A stretch of 64,000 nt of DNA from Metopolophium dirhodum. Lineage: Eukaryota > Arthropoda > Insecta > Hemiptera > Aphididae. The DNA lies in NCBI RefSeq assembly GCF_019925205.1, contig NC_083567.1, positions 9,238,001-9,302,000 on the forward strand. Reading direction: 5' to 3'. The notes under the pieces are model-generated. The model was not told where the DNA came from. It saw only the letters and a program-made list of their open reading frames with translations, and ran no database searches. This document shows, one piece after another, positions 12,501 to 23,012 of this stretch; the first letter of the stretch is position 1; each line of letters begins with the position of its first letter. The translations under genes and the position numbers were made by a program.

Positions 12501-15500
12501 AGTATTTAAAAGAATAGCCTTGTATATAGGTAGGAAACAATAATAAACATTATAAGTTACAACTAACAATAGTAATAGTAATATACACATTTAACTGGCC
12601 ACACTAAATTTCAATCTTTTTTTTTTTATGTTTATTTAAAAATATAATATATTATGGTGTTACGCATAGGTAGTTATCGAAATATTTTTAAATACTAAAT
12701 TAAAAAAAAAATTTTATTTCTTCTTCTTTTTCTTTGCCCTTCACTTCCAACTATTTGGGAACGGTCACCCTTGTTCCCCACCTCTTATTTACTCTTATTT
12801 ACCAGCTATTTTCGTACAATTATCAATTCTGTCTGTCCGTCTCTTTTTCGGCCTTTCTCTCCCTCTCATTCCTTCTATATTAATTAATAATTATTAGAGT
12901 CACCTTTCCTTATAACTTGACCGAATCATCTCAACTTATGTCTTATTCTCCCTCAGCATTTTGTCTACAATCGGTACCAACTCCAAATAAACTAATTTCT
13001 TACTCTATCCTATATCAATATAATCACTCCACACAATACCACCTTAGCATTCTCATCTCTGCTACATTTGCCCTCTGTTATGTTCTATAATTATACTGTC
13101 CATTGGTCACTGCCCGCAACATTCCGATTCATACAACTCCAAATGATTGCGGCTTCACAACCACTTTATATAAAATCCACCTTTTAATATTTACGGCATC
13201 GACAACTCCTCTTCCACTTCGCATCCATCATTCACACATAATAATATTATGTACATCGTGTAATATATATTACACCCGAATTCATTTTTGAGTTGTTACA
13301 CATGTTGCAGGTCTAGATCCAGCCAGGCCGCTGGTGGACAGGTACGGTTCAGCCGAGTTCCGGTTGACCAGGGACGACGCGACCACGGTTCAGGTGATTC
13401 ACACGAACGCTGGATTCCTCGGAGAGGCGCCACAAGTGGGACACGTCGACTTTTGCGTGAACGGCGGGCGCCTGCAGCCCAGCTGCGCCAAGGAGCCTAG
13501 GAATATCCGTAATAATTATTGCTCGTCGCCGGTCTGGCGGAACGATCCATTAGCACAACTAAGATGTAGGGTCACCATTTTTCTATACTATATACAAATA
13601 CGTAACTAATATACGACGACTATATCATACAGACGACTATACAGATGACTATAATGTTACCAAGACTATAATACTACAAACAGTAGATTTTTATCATTTA
13701 CCAGCCGTGGATACGATTGATTAATTATCAGTCATTAATAATTATAGTAATATACGCGTGTAGAGTGATGATCTGCAAATGGTGTTAGGGAGCTGAATAG
13801 CCGATGCGTTATTTTATTACAAATTCTCGCCTCGCCAGAAAATTTCTCACGCCACGTGCAGAAACTTTCAAATTTCGATAATTTGTATTCTTTGTTTGAA
13901 AAACAAATTCGGCCTGCCATTCAAAATCTTACTAATCTATGAAACGTAATTATTTTTTCTGTACATTAATTTTTCATCTTTGAAATGCGGTTTGATAATG
14001 GTTTTTTTGTAACCCACTAGAAATTGTCTGAATTTTTGTACTTTAATAAATCGTAATATTTTTCGGGCTGAAATAACGTTTAACACGTACCTACCTTACT
14101 GTATACACTATACACTATACAGCGCATCTAGCTGTATTTGTCCTCAACATTGCACACACCTACCCACCTGACACAGCGACTAATTTATAAACACTTGTTG
14201 GAAATCCATATAATATCTCAGATTTTTTTTAAAAAAATCCCTGAAAACAACAATTTTTATTTTTAAAATATATTGCATAGTTAATTCAAAATATATGCAT
14301 ATATACTTGAAATCAATAATGAGCATTTACGTGGATGTGATAGTAATTATTCCCAAAATATCGATTCACAAAAGAGTTGACGACGTGGACAAATGCGGTG
14401 CGACAGCATGCGAATAATATTGTTTCGGCTTTTTGGTCAATAAGTTGCAACTGCAGTACGAGTACGAAGTCTTAATATTCTACAATATAGTAAAGTTTTA
14501 AAATACTAGTCTTTATAGAGATTTTTTTGCTACCCAAAAATTAGAACAGGTTCCGTTGTTACGATTAGTTCCTATCGTTCACTTCACTATCTAAATCAAA
14601 AAAAAAAAGTTTTAAATAATATCGGCTTATAGTAAACATAATAATAATTTGTAGTCGTTGACACAAAAAAACCTCATTATGTGCAAAATTTACGATTTTA
14701 AAGTTTTGGTATTTCAAGATTCAGGAACAATAAACTATAATTTTATAATATTATCATTTATCATCTAGCTATACATCGACTTTCTCCATAGTAGAATTAA
14801 TGACAAATAATAAATAAAATATCCAATATGTGTAGTTACGGTAATCGGTAACACATCCTACTATAAATCGTTTATGAAATACCTTCAATTTGATGAACAA
14901 TTTTAAATATTATGACACCAACTATACTATCACTCAAAAAACTGTCTACGTAAGCTCGGTAAAAAACGTAAGCTATATAATAAAATCTTCAATGAGGCTA
15001 AACATTGAAAATTTATATACATTTCCACAGTAAATATTATTGAATGTTGGCTCCATTTTTTTTAAAATCAGATTTGATATTGCATAAATTTGAAAATTTG
15101 TTTCTGCAGAAATCACCATGGTGATTATTAAAAAATTTTTTTCATATCGTTTTTTGCGTATTCTGAAAATCGGATTTTAGCACATAGGAGGTTTTTTTGT
15201 GTCAATGACATTGTGCTATAATTATATTGCGCAATGTTTGGTGTAAAATTTGAAGTCCAAAAAAATATCAAGTTGCCAACAATACAAATGTTTCTTACGT
15301 CTCCTAGTAGATAAATATCTACCAAAAATATAACGATTAATGTTGAAACGAAAAAAAAGGTTAAAAAAAATACTAATCGCTCCGTACGTCGCATTGTAAT
15401 TGTCCTGTAGCTATATATTATAATATTCCCATACCATACCTACCTCATTACCACGCTATATAGGTAATAGCTATAATAACTAACGAAATTAACATCAGCG

Positions 15501-18500
15501 CAAATATGGAGGGGGCTTAGGGAGACTTAGTCCTCCAATTCAAAAGTTAGTACTGAGACTTAAAAAAAATATTATAGAACAAATTTGGGCTATTTGCGTC
15601 TATGGAAATTAATAACGTAGACGGCTGATGATTAAACTATATTAAATTATACATAATTGCAGCTGTGGACTTAGTGGCTCATGAATATTTTATGTTTTCG
15701 TGGTAGGTAGACTGCGGATACCTGTTGGACGGCGAAGTATAGTAGTGACTGACGGTGTGTATAAGCAAATATTTTTGAAAGGTTTTTTTTTTTGGGAAAT
15801 TTTGCTTAAAAGATTTTGGTCGCGAAAACGCTTTTTGTAGTTGTTGGCGCGTGCATTGTACATTTTATAATAGTAGGTATGTAGCGAAACGTTCCATTAT
15901 ATTTTTACTATACAATATAAGTCGCGTAATATTAGAAATATTTGCATATTATTTAGAAATATTAGAAAAACGGTCGTCAAGCATTAAAATAAAGAAAATA
16001 TTATACGCTCTATGCTCGGACGAACGCACCGCGCGAATATAACATATTATTATGTGTTATAATGTAATTATTATTATTATACACGCTTATTTTGTATATC
16101 GGCCATCGGGTGTGGCCAAAAGGTCGATCGCAACATGATTTTCAGTCGATTGCAAATCGCTATCGTCTTAACCTAAACAATTTTTTTAGAAAACAAAGTA
16201 TAATAATATTATATGTGGTAAGTTTCTCGTAAATTAAGTTTTTGTCTTTTCTTGTCTTTGTTTTCCACGAAAAAAATCATTACAATTACACAAATTTTAC
16301 ACGAATCCTAGACCCATTTGGTTTCACAGTGCAATATCGCCAATATCCCATGTTTATTTTATACTTAATAAGACCGTATTTTCATATACATAGGTATATA
16401 AGTACTTGGATTTTTTTTTCACGCCATTTAAGGAGTATCCAGTGGCGGTATAAAAATCTATTTTCCTAAAGAGAACCACCCTTCTTTACTTTAAGTTAAG
16501 ATGATTTTTTTAAAAACTTAGATGCATAGGCATAATCTAAATCGAAATTCAAACCAATAGTTTCCGAATTGTTAAAACGTATTTACTAATAAGAATACCA
16601 CTTAATGGTTTTGCATCAAATATTAAATATATATGATATTTTTAGTCCAGTATTTACCATACTTTGACAAATAATTAATTAATTAATTACTATATTTTCA
16701 AATCAACATAGCCCCCACGGCCCACATCTTTCAAACCTACATTATCATGGTCTATTATTCTTATATAGGACTTAAAGTATAACTTAGAAACAACTCATTT
16801 GAAATTCAATTTGTATAGGTACATCAACTTGAAAAAAAATTGGGGGGGACTCAGTAGGAATGGCGAACCAGTTTATTAGTTTATTACACAAAAAAATTAA
16901 CTAATCGTGAAATTCCTCACGAACATGTGTACTTTATAATTAATATACTATTTATAAATATTTTTCGATATGTATAGCCGTATAGGTAATAATATTTTGA
17001 ATACTAAAACAAAATAAATCGTATTTTTATATCGTCTGTACAATTTTGCGACGGCTGATTTGCGGTGGGTAAGTATACCATATTTATATTTGATAGCAGG
17101 TATGACATAATGAAATACCATTATTATATATGTAGTCTGTCCAGCTGTATACAATTTCTATGATGTATTATTTATCGTATAGTATTTTGTAAAATGTAAA
17201 TTCAATTATGAGTATAAATGGTTAAATGGTGGCTTTTACTGTATTTTAGTTGAGCTTGGTGTATATACAGAGTGATTCTTTTACCACAATCATACAGTAA
17301 TTTCCTCGGTGTCATCATTTATTTGTATAGCTACATATTCTGAAATAATTAAAACAAAACATTTTTTTAATAAGAATTCTATTTTGTTTTATATCTGATG
17401 GAAAGAAAATAATTTTTACTAACAATCACATGTATCAATTACCGATAAAATGACTGAACAGCGATAAAAGGAATACTCTGTATAATATAAGCGGACGCCA
17501 AAACCACATATTATGTGTTGTCTCCGTCTTATACGAACGTATATCAAGGTGAATTTATGTTCGGCTGCAGCTCCAATTTTGTGTAGTTAGCTTAACAGCA
17601 TATAGCTAACCATTTCGGTACTCTGCGCTGAACGCAAATTTTCCATCGTACTATACCTATAGGTACATTTCGTAAGACGGAGACTACACGTCATATATTA
17701 TAATATTATATGCGGCCATGGCGTCCTCTTAAGACGACGCGTATATATATATCGTTGTATCGTGCGCTTATACAATATAATAATACCTATTATAGTATAT
17801 ACCCGCCTATGGCCTATATATATTATATTATATTATATACAATACAGCTGTAGTGCTGCAGCGATATATTAATTTACTTTATAGTTTACCTATAACTATA
17901 CAATATGTATTTATTATATGACGTTCGACGATATAACTATATAAATATATATACATAATATATTATGTAGAGTCACATTATTATTATTATTATATTTGTT
18001 ATACTGATCCGCGTCTTTAATGAGAGTCGGTCGTCCGTGTGCGCGTGTGTTGTGCAGGCCGGGCCCGGTGCAGTCACTTCTTGAGCGCTTGTTTCTTCGC
18101 GGCTTCAGTCTCGGAACGGGGTAAGCGCCACCAAGGCGTGCCCTGCACCTCCACCTGCGAACCACTGTCCAGGTCGTACGCCAAAGACGTGCCAGTATCC
18201 ATGGGATTCCACACTCCGGACAAGTATGTGCCATATAGTTATAATATTTTGTGTCTTGTGACTAGAGTTCGGATTTTGTATAGGCATTGGCTTTTTTTTC
18301 TCCCATTGGTTTAACACAAAGCTATGTCAGCTATAAATTCGATTTAAATACCATGTACCTACTTAAAATACAATGCTTGAAATTTTATTTTGATTTTTTT
18401 TGTTCAATGTAACTCAGATATTGAAGGTGAAAATACTTGAGTTGGATGGGAAGCAGTATTTAAATTAAAATTTTACATTATTTTCTAGATGAACATAAGA

Positions 18501-20100
18501 TTCACAAGCTAAAACAATTAAATGGCTACCATAAAATTTTTAAATATTTTGTACACTTATTTTTTATATATTTTATTTTAATGTATTTAATTACAATTTA
18601 GAATATTAAGTTAACTGTAACCGGTTATAGGTATAGATATCAACTATTATATTCGATAATAATGAAAACAAAATTAATATGCGTCTAATATTAAAACTTT
18701 TTATTAAAAATAGTTTAAGTGCTTTTTAGGTTTTTGGTGCTTTTTTTTTTAAATTATTAGTTTTTTTTTTATTCACTTTAAGTTTTTGGTATAGTTGCAT
18801 ACTTGCATAGAGCTACAAAATCCGAACTCTACTTATGACAATGCTGTAATCATATCAAATGCATAATATATAAGTAAATAAACTATACTTAGACTGCTCT
18901 TAGAGCTCTTATACTGCTGCAGAGCTTCAGGAGTATCTGTTTTTGATTCACACTGCAGACTGCAGTGGCTTATTTTCCAATGATGAGATTGTTAGGGTAT
19001 ACGGTATACACGGTGAGGGGGGCGGGGGTTTGTGGATCCCCTTGTTCTTTATTTCGAAAATGGTTTTTTGATTTTTCACATTAATTAATTTTTGTACGTA
19101 GGTATACTGCAGGTTATTTCATAATGCAGAAAATACACGTGACCACTGCGACCTATGTGGTATCTAGTAGTTGGCGTACTTGAGAACTACCTACCTATGA
19201 GATATAAATAGCTTCATGTATAGTCTGACTTGCCGAACGATCCCTCGTGGGGTAGATTAGGCTATTCGGATTATGAAGTAATCACAAATTTAAGACGATT
19301 TGGAGTGTGAGGGGTGAGACCCCTTCGAGTTAGCGATAACTCTAAATAAATACATACCACCCCATCCACCCTAGGAAGACTACCAATATGGATCACAATC
19401 CAAATACCTTAAGCGTTAAACACATATTTTCTCGAAAAATAAAATTTACCTAATTTTATAAATTATAATAAAACAACATTTATGAAATAAAATTAAATTT
19501 TTAACGTTATTCTTATTAAAGTTTTTTACTCTTTTGAATTAGGTACAGAATACATTTTAAACTTCGTATTCCAAAGCAGAATAATATATTGTTTTTCCTA
19601 ATCATTTCAAATATACAAAATCCAAATTTCATACGAGTAGTGGTTTTTTCATAATAATTTACAGTGAGTATATAGGTATATAGGTACATTGGTACATACT
19701 ACATATTCATAGTTTCGATGAGCGAAATGGAGCAATAAGGCACGTATCCATGGCAAATGTGTTAGGCCTTAGCTTTTCAAGAAAATGAAAGTTAACAGTA
19801 AAAGAATCGTTATTATTATTTATTATTCTACCTACGTGAATAAAAACTCGATATAGTTATTACGGTGATTATAATAGGTATTGTCGTATCGAAATGTGTA
19901 AAAAAACAGTTTCGTTTTAAAAGAAATTTTTTTTTTTTTGGTCTGAAAAACCAAATATTTTTGACAACAATAATCGTCAATAACACAATAAACAATAAAC
20001 ACATAATGTATATTTTAAATATTGTTTTCCGTTGTGTTTTAGCGCACGAGGAACGTACTGCATTCAAATGCGTAACAGTAAAGCGTGTCCATTCGATTAG
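407..20100 (+). CDS. Secreted pancreatic lipase / phospholipase A1-like enzyme, 5' partial, five exons
   Basis: Five exons (407-552, 3866-4111, 13311-13508, 18058-18223, 20043-20100) join with matching phases into 270 residues and a TAG stop. Introns are GT-AG. The product has the hallmarks of the animal lipase family, which hydrolyses ester bonds of lipids or phospholipids, usually outside the cell. These are IIIHGFNG (oxyanion region), GHSLG with the nucleophile Ser (codon 4045-4047), GLDPARP with the acid Asp (13316-13318), VIHTNAGFLG, NGG..QPSC, and CSH with the catalytic His (18075-18077). The region between Asp and His is short, as in insect phospholipase A1-type members rather than vertebrate triglyceride lipases with a long lid. 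The N-terminus and signal peptide must lie upstream of the window, because exon 407 begins at a splice acceptor. Two usually aromatic positions are Cys here (DFCVNGG and GTYC). Substrate cannot be told from sequence. Confidence 0.88.
553..3865 (+). other. Lipase intron, 3.3 kb
   Basis: AT-rich intron. From about 845 to 1315 there is a likely decayed DNA-transposon piece, with GTCAATGTCGG at one side, GGCCCCGATAG inside, and CCGGGGCCTTTAAAG plus GGCCGACACTG at the other, roughly inverted. The remaining sequence shows no coding exon. Open frames at 1616-1906 and 2432-2737 have no family resemblance. Confidence 0.4.
3866..4111 (+). CDS. Lipase exon b, nucleophile Ser
   Basis: It encodes AYLNRKDFNVFTVDW through CVGHSLGAHICGMISNH to HKIIG. 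GHSLG carries the catalytic Ser. The donor is G|GTGCGTAT. GC content is far above the flanking introns. The overlapping open frame at 3684-4133 is a shadow. Confidence 0.92.
9581..9840. repeat. Tandem duplication of a TAACCGATTAGTAACC-type unit
   Basis: Copy 1 (about 9583-9675) and copy 2 (about 9749-9840) share AGTAACCATTCGTAACCGAA, then ATTCGTAACCTAAA and AGGAAAACCGTTTTTCCCAA, in the same order and orientation with few changes. Within each copy AGTAACC or CGTAACC words recur. Confidence 0.8.
9672..9703. repeat. 32-bp perfect palindrome
   Basis: The half-site CGGGTGCTGGTGTAAC is followed with no spacer by its exact reverse complement. It sits at the end of copy 1 of the tandem duplication. 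In copy 2 the matching place reads CGGGCGCTGAT and the palindrome is lost or absent. Confidence 0.9.
10162..10560. mobile_element. Hairpin-type MITE (long imperfect inverted repeat)
   Basis: The left arm carries AGTGCGTAATATAGCAAATT and GGTAAGAACATTATCTGTGT. The right arm is their near reverse complement (ACACAGATAATGTTCTTACC; AATTTGCCATGTTACGCACT). The arms run about 150 bases each around a centre near 10350. Outer ends CTCCATCTTAC / AAAACGGAGACAACA resemble the TCTCCGTCTTA ends of the element at 17491-17730. No open frame inside. Confidence 0.75.
10917..11105. repeat. Inverted repeat, hairpin about 190 bp
   Basis: TTTAATTTCTCGTCAAGTCT (10920-10939) pairs with AGACTTGACGAGAAATTCAA (11082-11101), one mismatch. 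Further in, TCTCACATTTTTGAT pairs with ATCAAAAATGTAACA. A folded non-autonomous transposon relic is likely. Confidence 0.65.
12720..13090 (-). pseudogene. Decayed LINE reverse-transcriptase tail
   Basis: On the minus strand, interrupted frames spell the C-terminal tail of insect non-LTR retrotransposon polyproteins. EMRMLRW lies at about 13039-13059, and GMRGRERPKKRRTDRID at 12822-12872, the GRxRGRPKKRWxD motif. Stops and frameshifts break it, so it is a dead fragment. The open frame at 13103-13291 on the other strand lies beside it and is not supported. Confidence 0.6.
13311..13508 (+). CDS. Lipase exon c, catalytic Asp and short lid
   Basis: The acceptor is CATGTTGCAG. It encodes GLDPARPLVDRYGSAEFRL, then VIHTNAGFLGEAPQVGHVDF and CVNGGRLQPSCAKEPRNI. 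The donor C|GTAATAAT leaves phase 1, which the next exon completes to Arg. The Asp in GLDP is the triad acid. Confidence 0.9.
14650..15215. repeat. Imperfect inverted repeat pair
   Basis: Near 14655-14705 TTGACACAAAAAAACCTC is followed by TATGTGC and ACGATTTT. Near 15165-15215 the reverse complement reads TTGACACAAAAAAACCTC, TATGTGCTAAAAT, CCGATTTT. This suggests the ends of one transposon relic or two copies in opposite orientation. Confidence 0.55.
17264..17484. mobile_element. MITE of Tc1/mariner type, 221 bp
   Basis: Ends TATACAGAGTGATTCTTTTA and, inverted, TATACAGAGTATTCCTTTTA form terminal inverted repeats of about 20 bases. The outer TA at each end fits the TA target duplication of Tc1/mariner. 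No open frame inside. Confidence 0.7.
17491..17730. mobile_element. MITE, about 240 bp, with GGACGCCA...TCTCCGTCTTA ends
   Basis: GGACGCCAAAACCACAT then TGTTGTCTCCGTCTTA at the left answers, inverted, GGACGCCATGGCCGCAT and TGTAGTCTCCGTCTTA at the right. Only 6 bases separate it from the preceding MITE. CGGAGACAACA also occurs at the end of the element at 10162-10560, so the two are related. Confidence 0.65.
18058..18223 (+). CDS. Lipase exon d, catalytic His
   Basis: The acceptor is TGTTGTGCAG. It encodes RRARCSHFLSACFFAASV, then GVPCTSTCEPLSRSYAKDVP and VSMGFHTPD. CSH carries the triad His, and the Cys spacing matches the family. The donor AA|GTATGTG gives phase 2, completed by C of the next exon to Asn. 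Confidence 0.87.
18224..20042 (+). other. Lipase intron, 1.8 kb
   Basis: AT-rich intron with a G-rich piece near 19015-19030. No exon seen. The overlapping small frames at 19828-20128 include the true last exon only in part. Confidence 0.5.
20043..20100 (+). CDS. Lipase last exon
   Basis: The acceptor is GTTGTGTTTTAG. It encodes (N)ARGTYCIQMRNSKACPFD and TAG. The ARGTY..Q.NS..PF pattern is the usual end of this lipase family, which fixes both the splice junction and the stop. A polyadenylation signal follows at once. Confidence 0.85.
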
Positions 20101-20126
20101 ACCAGAACCTCCAACAGGTAAAATAT

Positions 20127-20132
20127 AATAAA
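20127..20132 (+). terminator. Lipase polyadenylation signal AATAAA
   Basis: A canonical AATAAA lies 27 bases after the lipase stop. It is the first such hexamer downstream and fits a very short 3' UTR. Confidence 0.45.
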
Positions 20133-21539
20133 ATATATTAAAAAAAATTTTGTTTCATTTAGGTACATATTGTGACACATATAATAGGTACAATAAAATA
20201 TTATAGTATTTATCCGTGTTTTCAATAAAACCGTAGGACAATCGTTTTAATATTTAATTTTCGATGACCATGGTTTATGAATTTAGTTCGCGTTAGGTGA
20301 AACAAAAAAACGTAACGTGGTCTACAAACAATTTAATAATTATTATAATTAAAATTTAATTTGCGTTTATCCAACTTTCTACATTTAGGTACCTAGGTAG
20401 GTATCAATTATGTTTCATACAATCGCCGTTTCATCTCTCGTATATAATTTATGTATGTTATTAGTTTAGTTTATTACTTACATAATATTATTAACAACAG
20501 TAATGGGTACCTAAAAGTTAAAACGCGTTTTGATATGAATAAAAACAAGCGAATCAATATACTCGCATATTTGAATTTTGAGTTTCATTTTTTCATTAGA
20601 AAATTTTGATGATTTAATGGGAAAAATTTAAAAAACGTTTTTGTGAAATAAAATATTTGGTATTTTTGAAATAGTATCTAATCATTTTAATCTGATTTTT
20701 CTATACAATTTAAAAGAAAAACTATGAACGTTTAAGAAAAGTAGGCCAAGCCAAAACTGGTCGAATTTTTGATATTTTTGATGATTTACCTAGATAATAA
20801 TATATATTACTATTGATTATAAATACTATTAAATAGTATCATTGACCTCCAGTTTTCAAAAAAATGTATTATTAAGACAATAGAGATATTTATTGTTTAG
20901 ACTTTTGATCCAATTAAGGTTTTTGCTAACGGTAATTTATAGAACTTCACTACTGCATATATCACAAACTTACCAGGTCCAATTTTACTCATCATTTTAA
21001 TAGTTTTTGTTTCTAAATCAACTAAACACGTAAAATTAAAAAAAAAATTCTACGTATTTAAAACTTAATTAGATTCAGGCCTATACAGGCTAGGTTATAA
21101 CTTATAAGGAATATCGATTGTTCTGCGACAGTGGCGTAATTAGGAATTTACGCCCCTGTTCTGCGATAAAATAATCGCCGTTTCCTGTGCCCATATTATT
21201 ATTGTTCGGAAATGTTCGTGCTCATCATCTGTTTGGTCTATTGGATTTCAGGAGACGGAGAACCGGAGAAAACGACATGAGGACATATTATATTATACAA
21301 CGAAAACACGAAAGGAATAATGCGTGTCACGAGAAACGGAAAATCCGGACTAAACCAAAGATTGTTGTGCGACTGGTTACCGTATAGTTAAATATAACGC
21401 ACCGTTTCTATTATGTATTATAACAACGTGTACAATATATAATATTATGTAGTAATTATTATTAATATAATATATGATACGATAAACAAAATACTGTGTG
21501 AAATAAATACACTCGTCATCATTTCATATTTTTATGATC

Positions 21540-21571
21540 CACGATGTAGAGAAGATCTACTCTACATCGTG
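21540..21571. repeat. Short hairpin, 12-bp arms
   Basis: CACGATGTAGAG, eight bases, then CTCTACATCGTG. Perfect arms. It could be a transposon core or a structured RNA; nothing decides. Confidence 0.6.
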
Positions 21572-21780
21572 TTACGATCATATCGATGGTTCAGAGCACA
21601 CTATTTTAAATTTTGTACAAACAATTTACTATTTTAAAATGCTATCATATAACTCGCATTAAAATATGGAAAAAAACCTATGTCGTTGGCCTAGATAATA
21701 TTTCTGTTTCTAAATTTGGAACTATAGGTCAATTCACTCTAAAATCAAACATATTATAATAGAGTTAAATTGATTATTCA

Positions 21781-21809
21781 GAACGTAGGTACAATTTGTA
21801 CCTACGTTC
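21781..21809. repeat. Short hairpin, 14-bp arms, 1-base centre
   Basis: GAACGTAGGTACAA and its exact reverse complement are separated by one T. Near-perfect palindrome in a region with other repeat ends. Confidence 0.7.
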
Positions 21810-22005
21810 GAGCGTTTTTTTCTCTAAAATATGTCAAGCGTTTGTAAGACGGAGACAGATAAATAACAAAATCCTCAAACAAATTCTCTTTTATTTGAGA
21901 TACCTGCAGTCTACTAATTCACAACAATATTAAATGCAAATACACAACATTGATACATCTGAACCCAAAGTTTTTTTGTTGTACTTATAGACTAGTAAGA
22001 CTTAG

Positions 22006-22151
22006 GAGCGGCTCCAGAGATATGGTTGGGGAGGAAGTCATAATTTTCTGGCAATTTCGATGATTTTTTTTTGTAATTTTGTTTTTTACAATATAAAATT
22101 GTTTAGAAATACAACTTGGGGGAGGAAGCGGTCCCTAGCCCCACCACTGGT
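22006..22151 (+). repeat. Interspersed repeat, copy 1
   Basis: Shares TAATTTTGTTTTT.ACAATATA, TTTAGAAATA and a final CCCTAGCCCC..C..CTGG with 59990-60140 in the same order. G-rich blocks of this kind beside GGCTCCAGAGA and CACTGG look like a hAT-type transposon margin. Confidence 0.6.
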
Positions 22152-22974
22152 AAGACTGAGACAGCCCACATGCGCTCATCTCAATTTTCGTCTGTCAATT
22201 TTACTGGATTTATAGCCGTTTTACCTAATCTCACAACTAGGAGATTTAGACCTACAGTTTGCAAAATAATTCACGTACATTCAAATTTTTGCTTTTTAAC
22301 CATCAATATTGAATTGTACACGATACATAGATCTTTTTTCTTACGCTTGGTCACTGTCTATTGCAAAATCAATAATGCGGTTACCTATATATTTTCCTCA
22401 TATAAGCTCCAATTTAAATTCGATCCAAATTCACAAGACGTGCAATTGGTGTACTGGCCACTAGAAGCCAGGAATTAGAGATAACATCGTTAATCGTCAT
22501 ATATATTAATATAGGTAACCTCATGCGCATATCCTTATCTAAAGCCGAATGTAAAACATTTTTTTTTAACTTTTATAGCGAATTGTACATTTGTACTTAT
22601 ATATCTATCAGAATTGAGAAAATGTTTATCTAAATATTATTATTCAAATGATTTATATTCAAATAGTTTTGAAACACAATTATTCTGATAAATTTTAGAC
22701 AAGTTATTCGAATAATTTTATTTTAAAAATATTCGCATCATATTTTATTTGAATAGTTAGAACATTTTTAAACTGGGTATAAGTACACGAAAATAATTCG
22801 AATAACAATTATTACAATAACAGTTATTTCAATTATCACGAAAAATGTCCTTCTCTGCTATCTACACTAATAAATTCATACAATTTGAGGGACAGGTCGA
22901 CTTCATCGTCGAATAAGAATGATTTCATAGGTGACATAAAGGGCTGCAAAAAATGCAAATAATGACTGTAGTGG

Positions 22975-23012
22975 CACAGAATATATGAAGTATAAATTTC
23001 ATATATTCTGTG
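22975..23012. repeat. Hairpin, 15-bp perfect arms
   Basis: CACAGAATATATGAA, loop GTATAAAT, then TTCATATATTCTGTG. The stem-loop could be transcribed, but nothing nearby shows by what. Confidence 0.65.

Larger units (their letters stand above)
4112..13310 (+). other. Lipase intron, 9.2 kb, repeat-rich
   Basis: By far the longest intron of the gene. It holds a tandem duplication (9581-9840) with a perfect palindrome, two hairpin-type inverted-repeat elements (10162-10560 and 10917-11105), and a decayed LINE tail (12720-13090). CACCATTGGCC-type fragments at about 4180-4210 and 4460-4490 look like related repeat ends. No extra lipase exon was seen. Confidence 0.6.
13509..18057 (+). other. Lipase intron, 4.5 kb
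   Basis: Contains an inverted-repeat pair at 14650-15215, a G-rich transposon-end-like piece near 15505-15545, and two adjacent short transposon relics (17264-17484 and 17491-17730). Small open frames at 15128-15394, 15851-16042 and 16242-16469 look like chance in AT-rich DNA. Confidence 0.5.
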
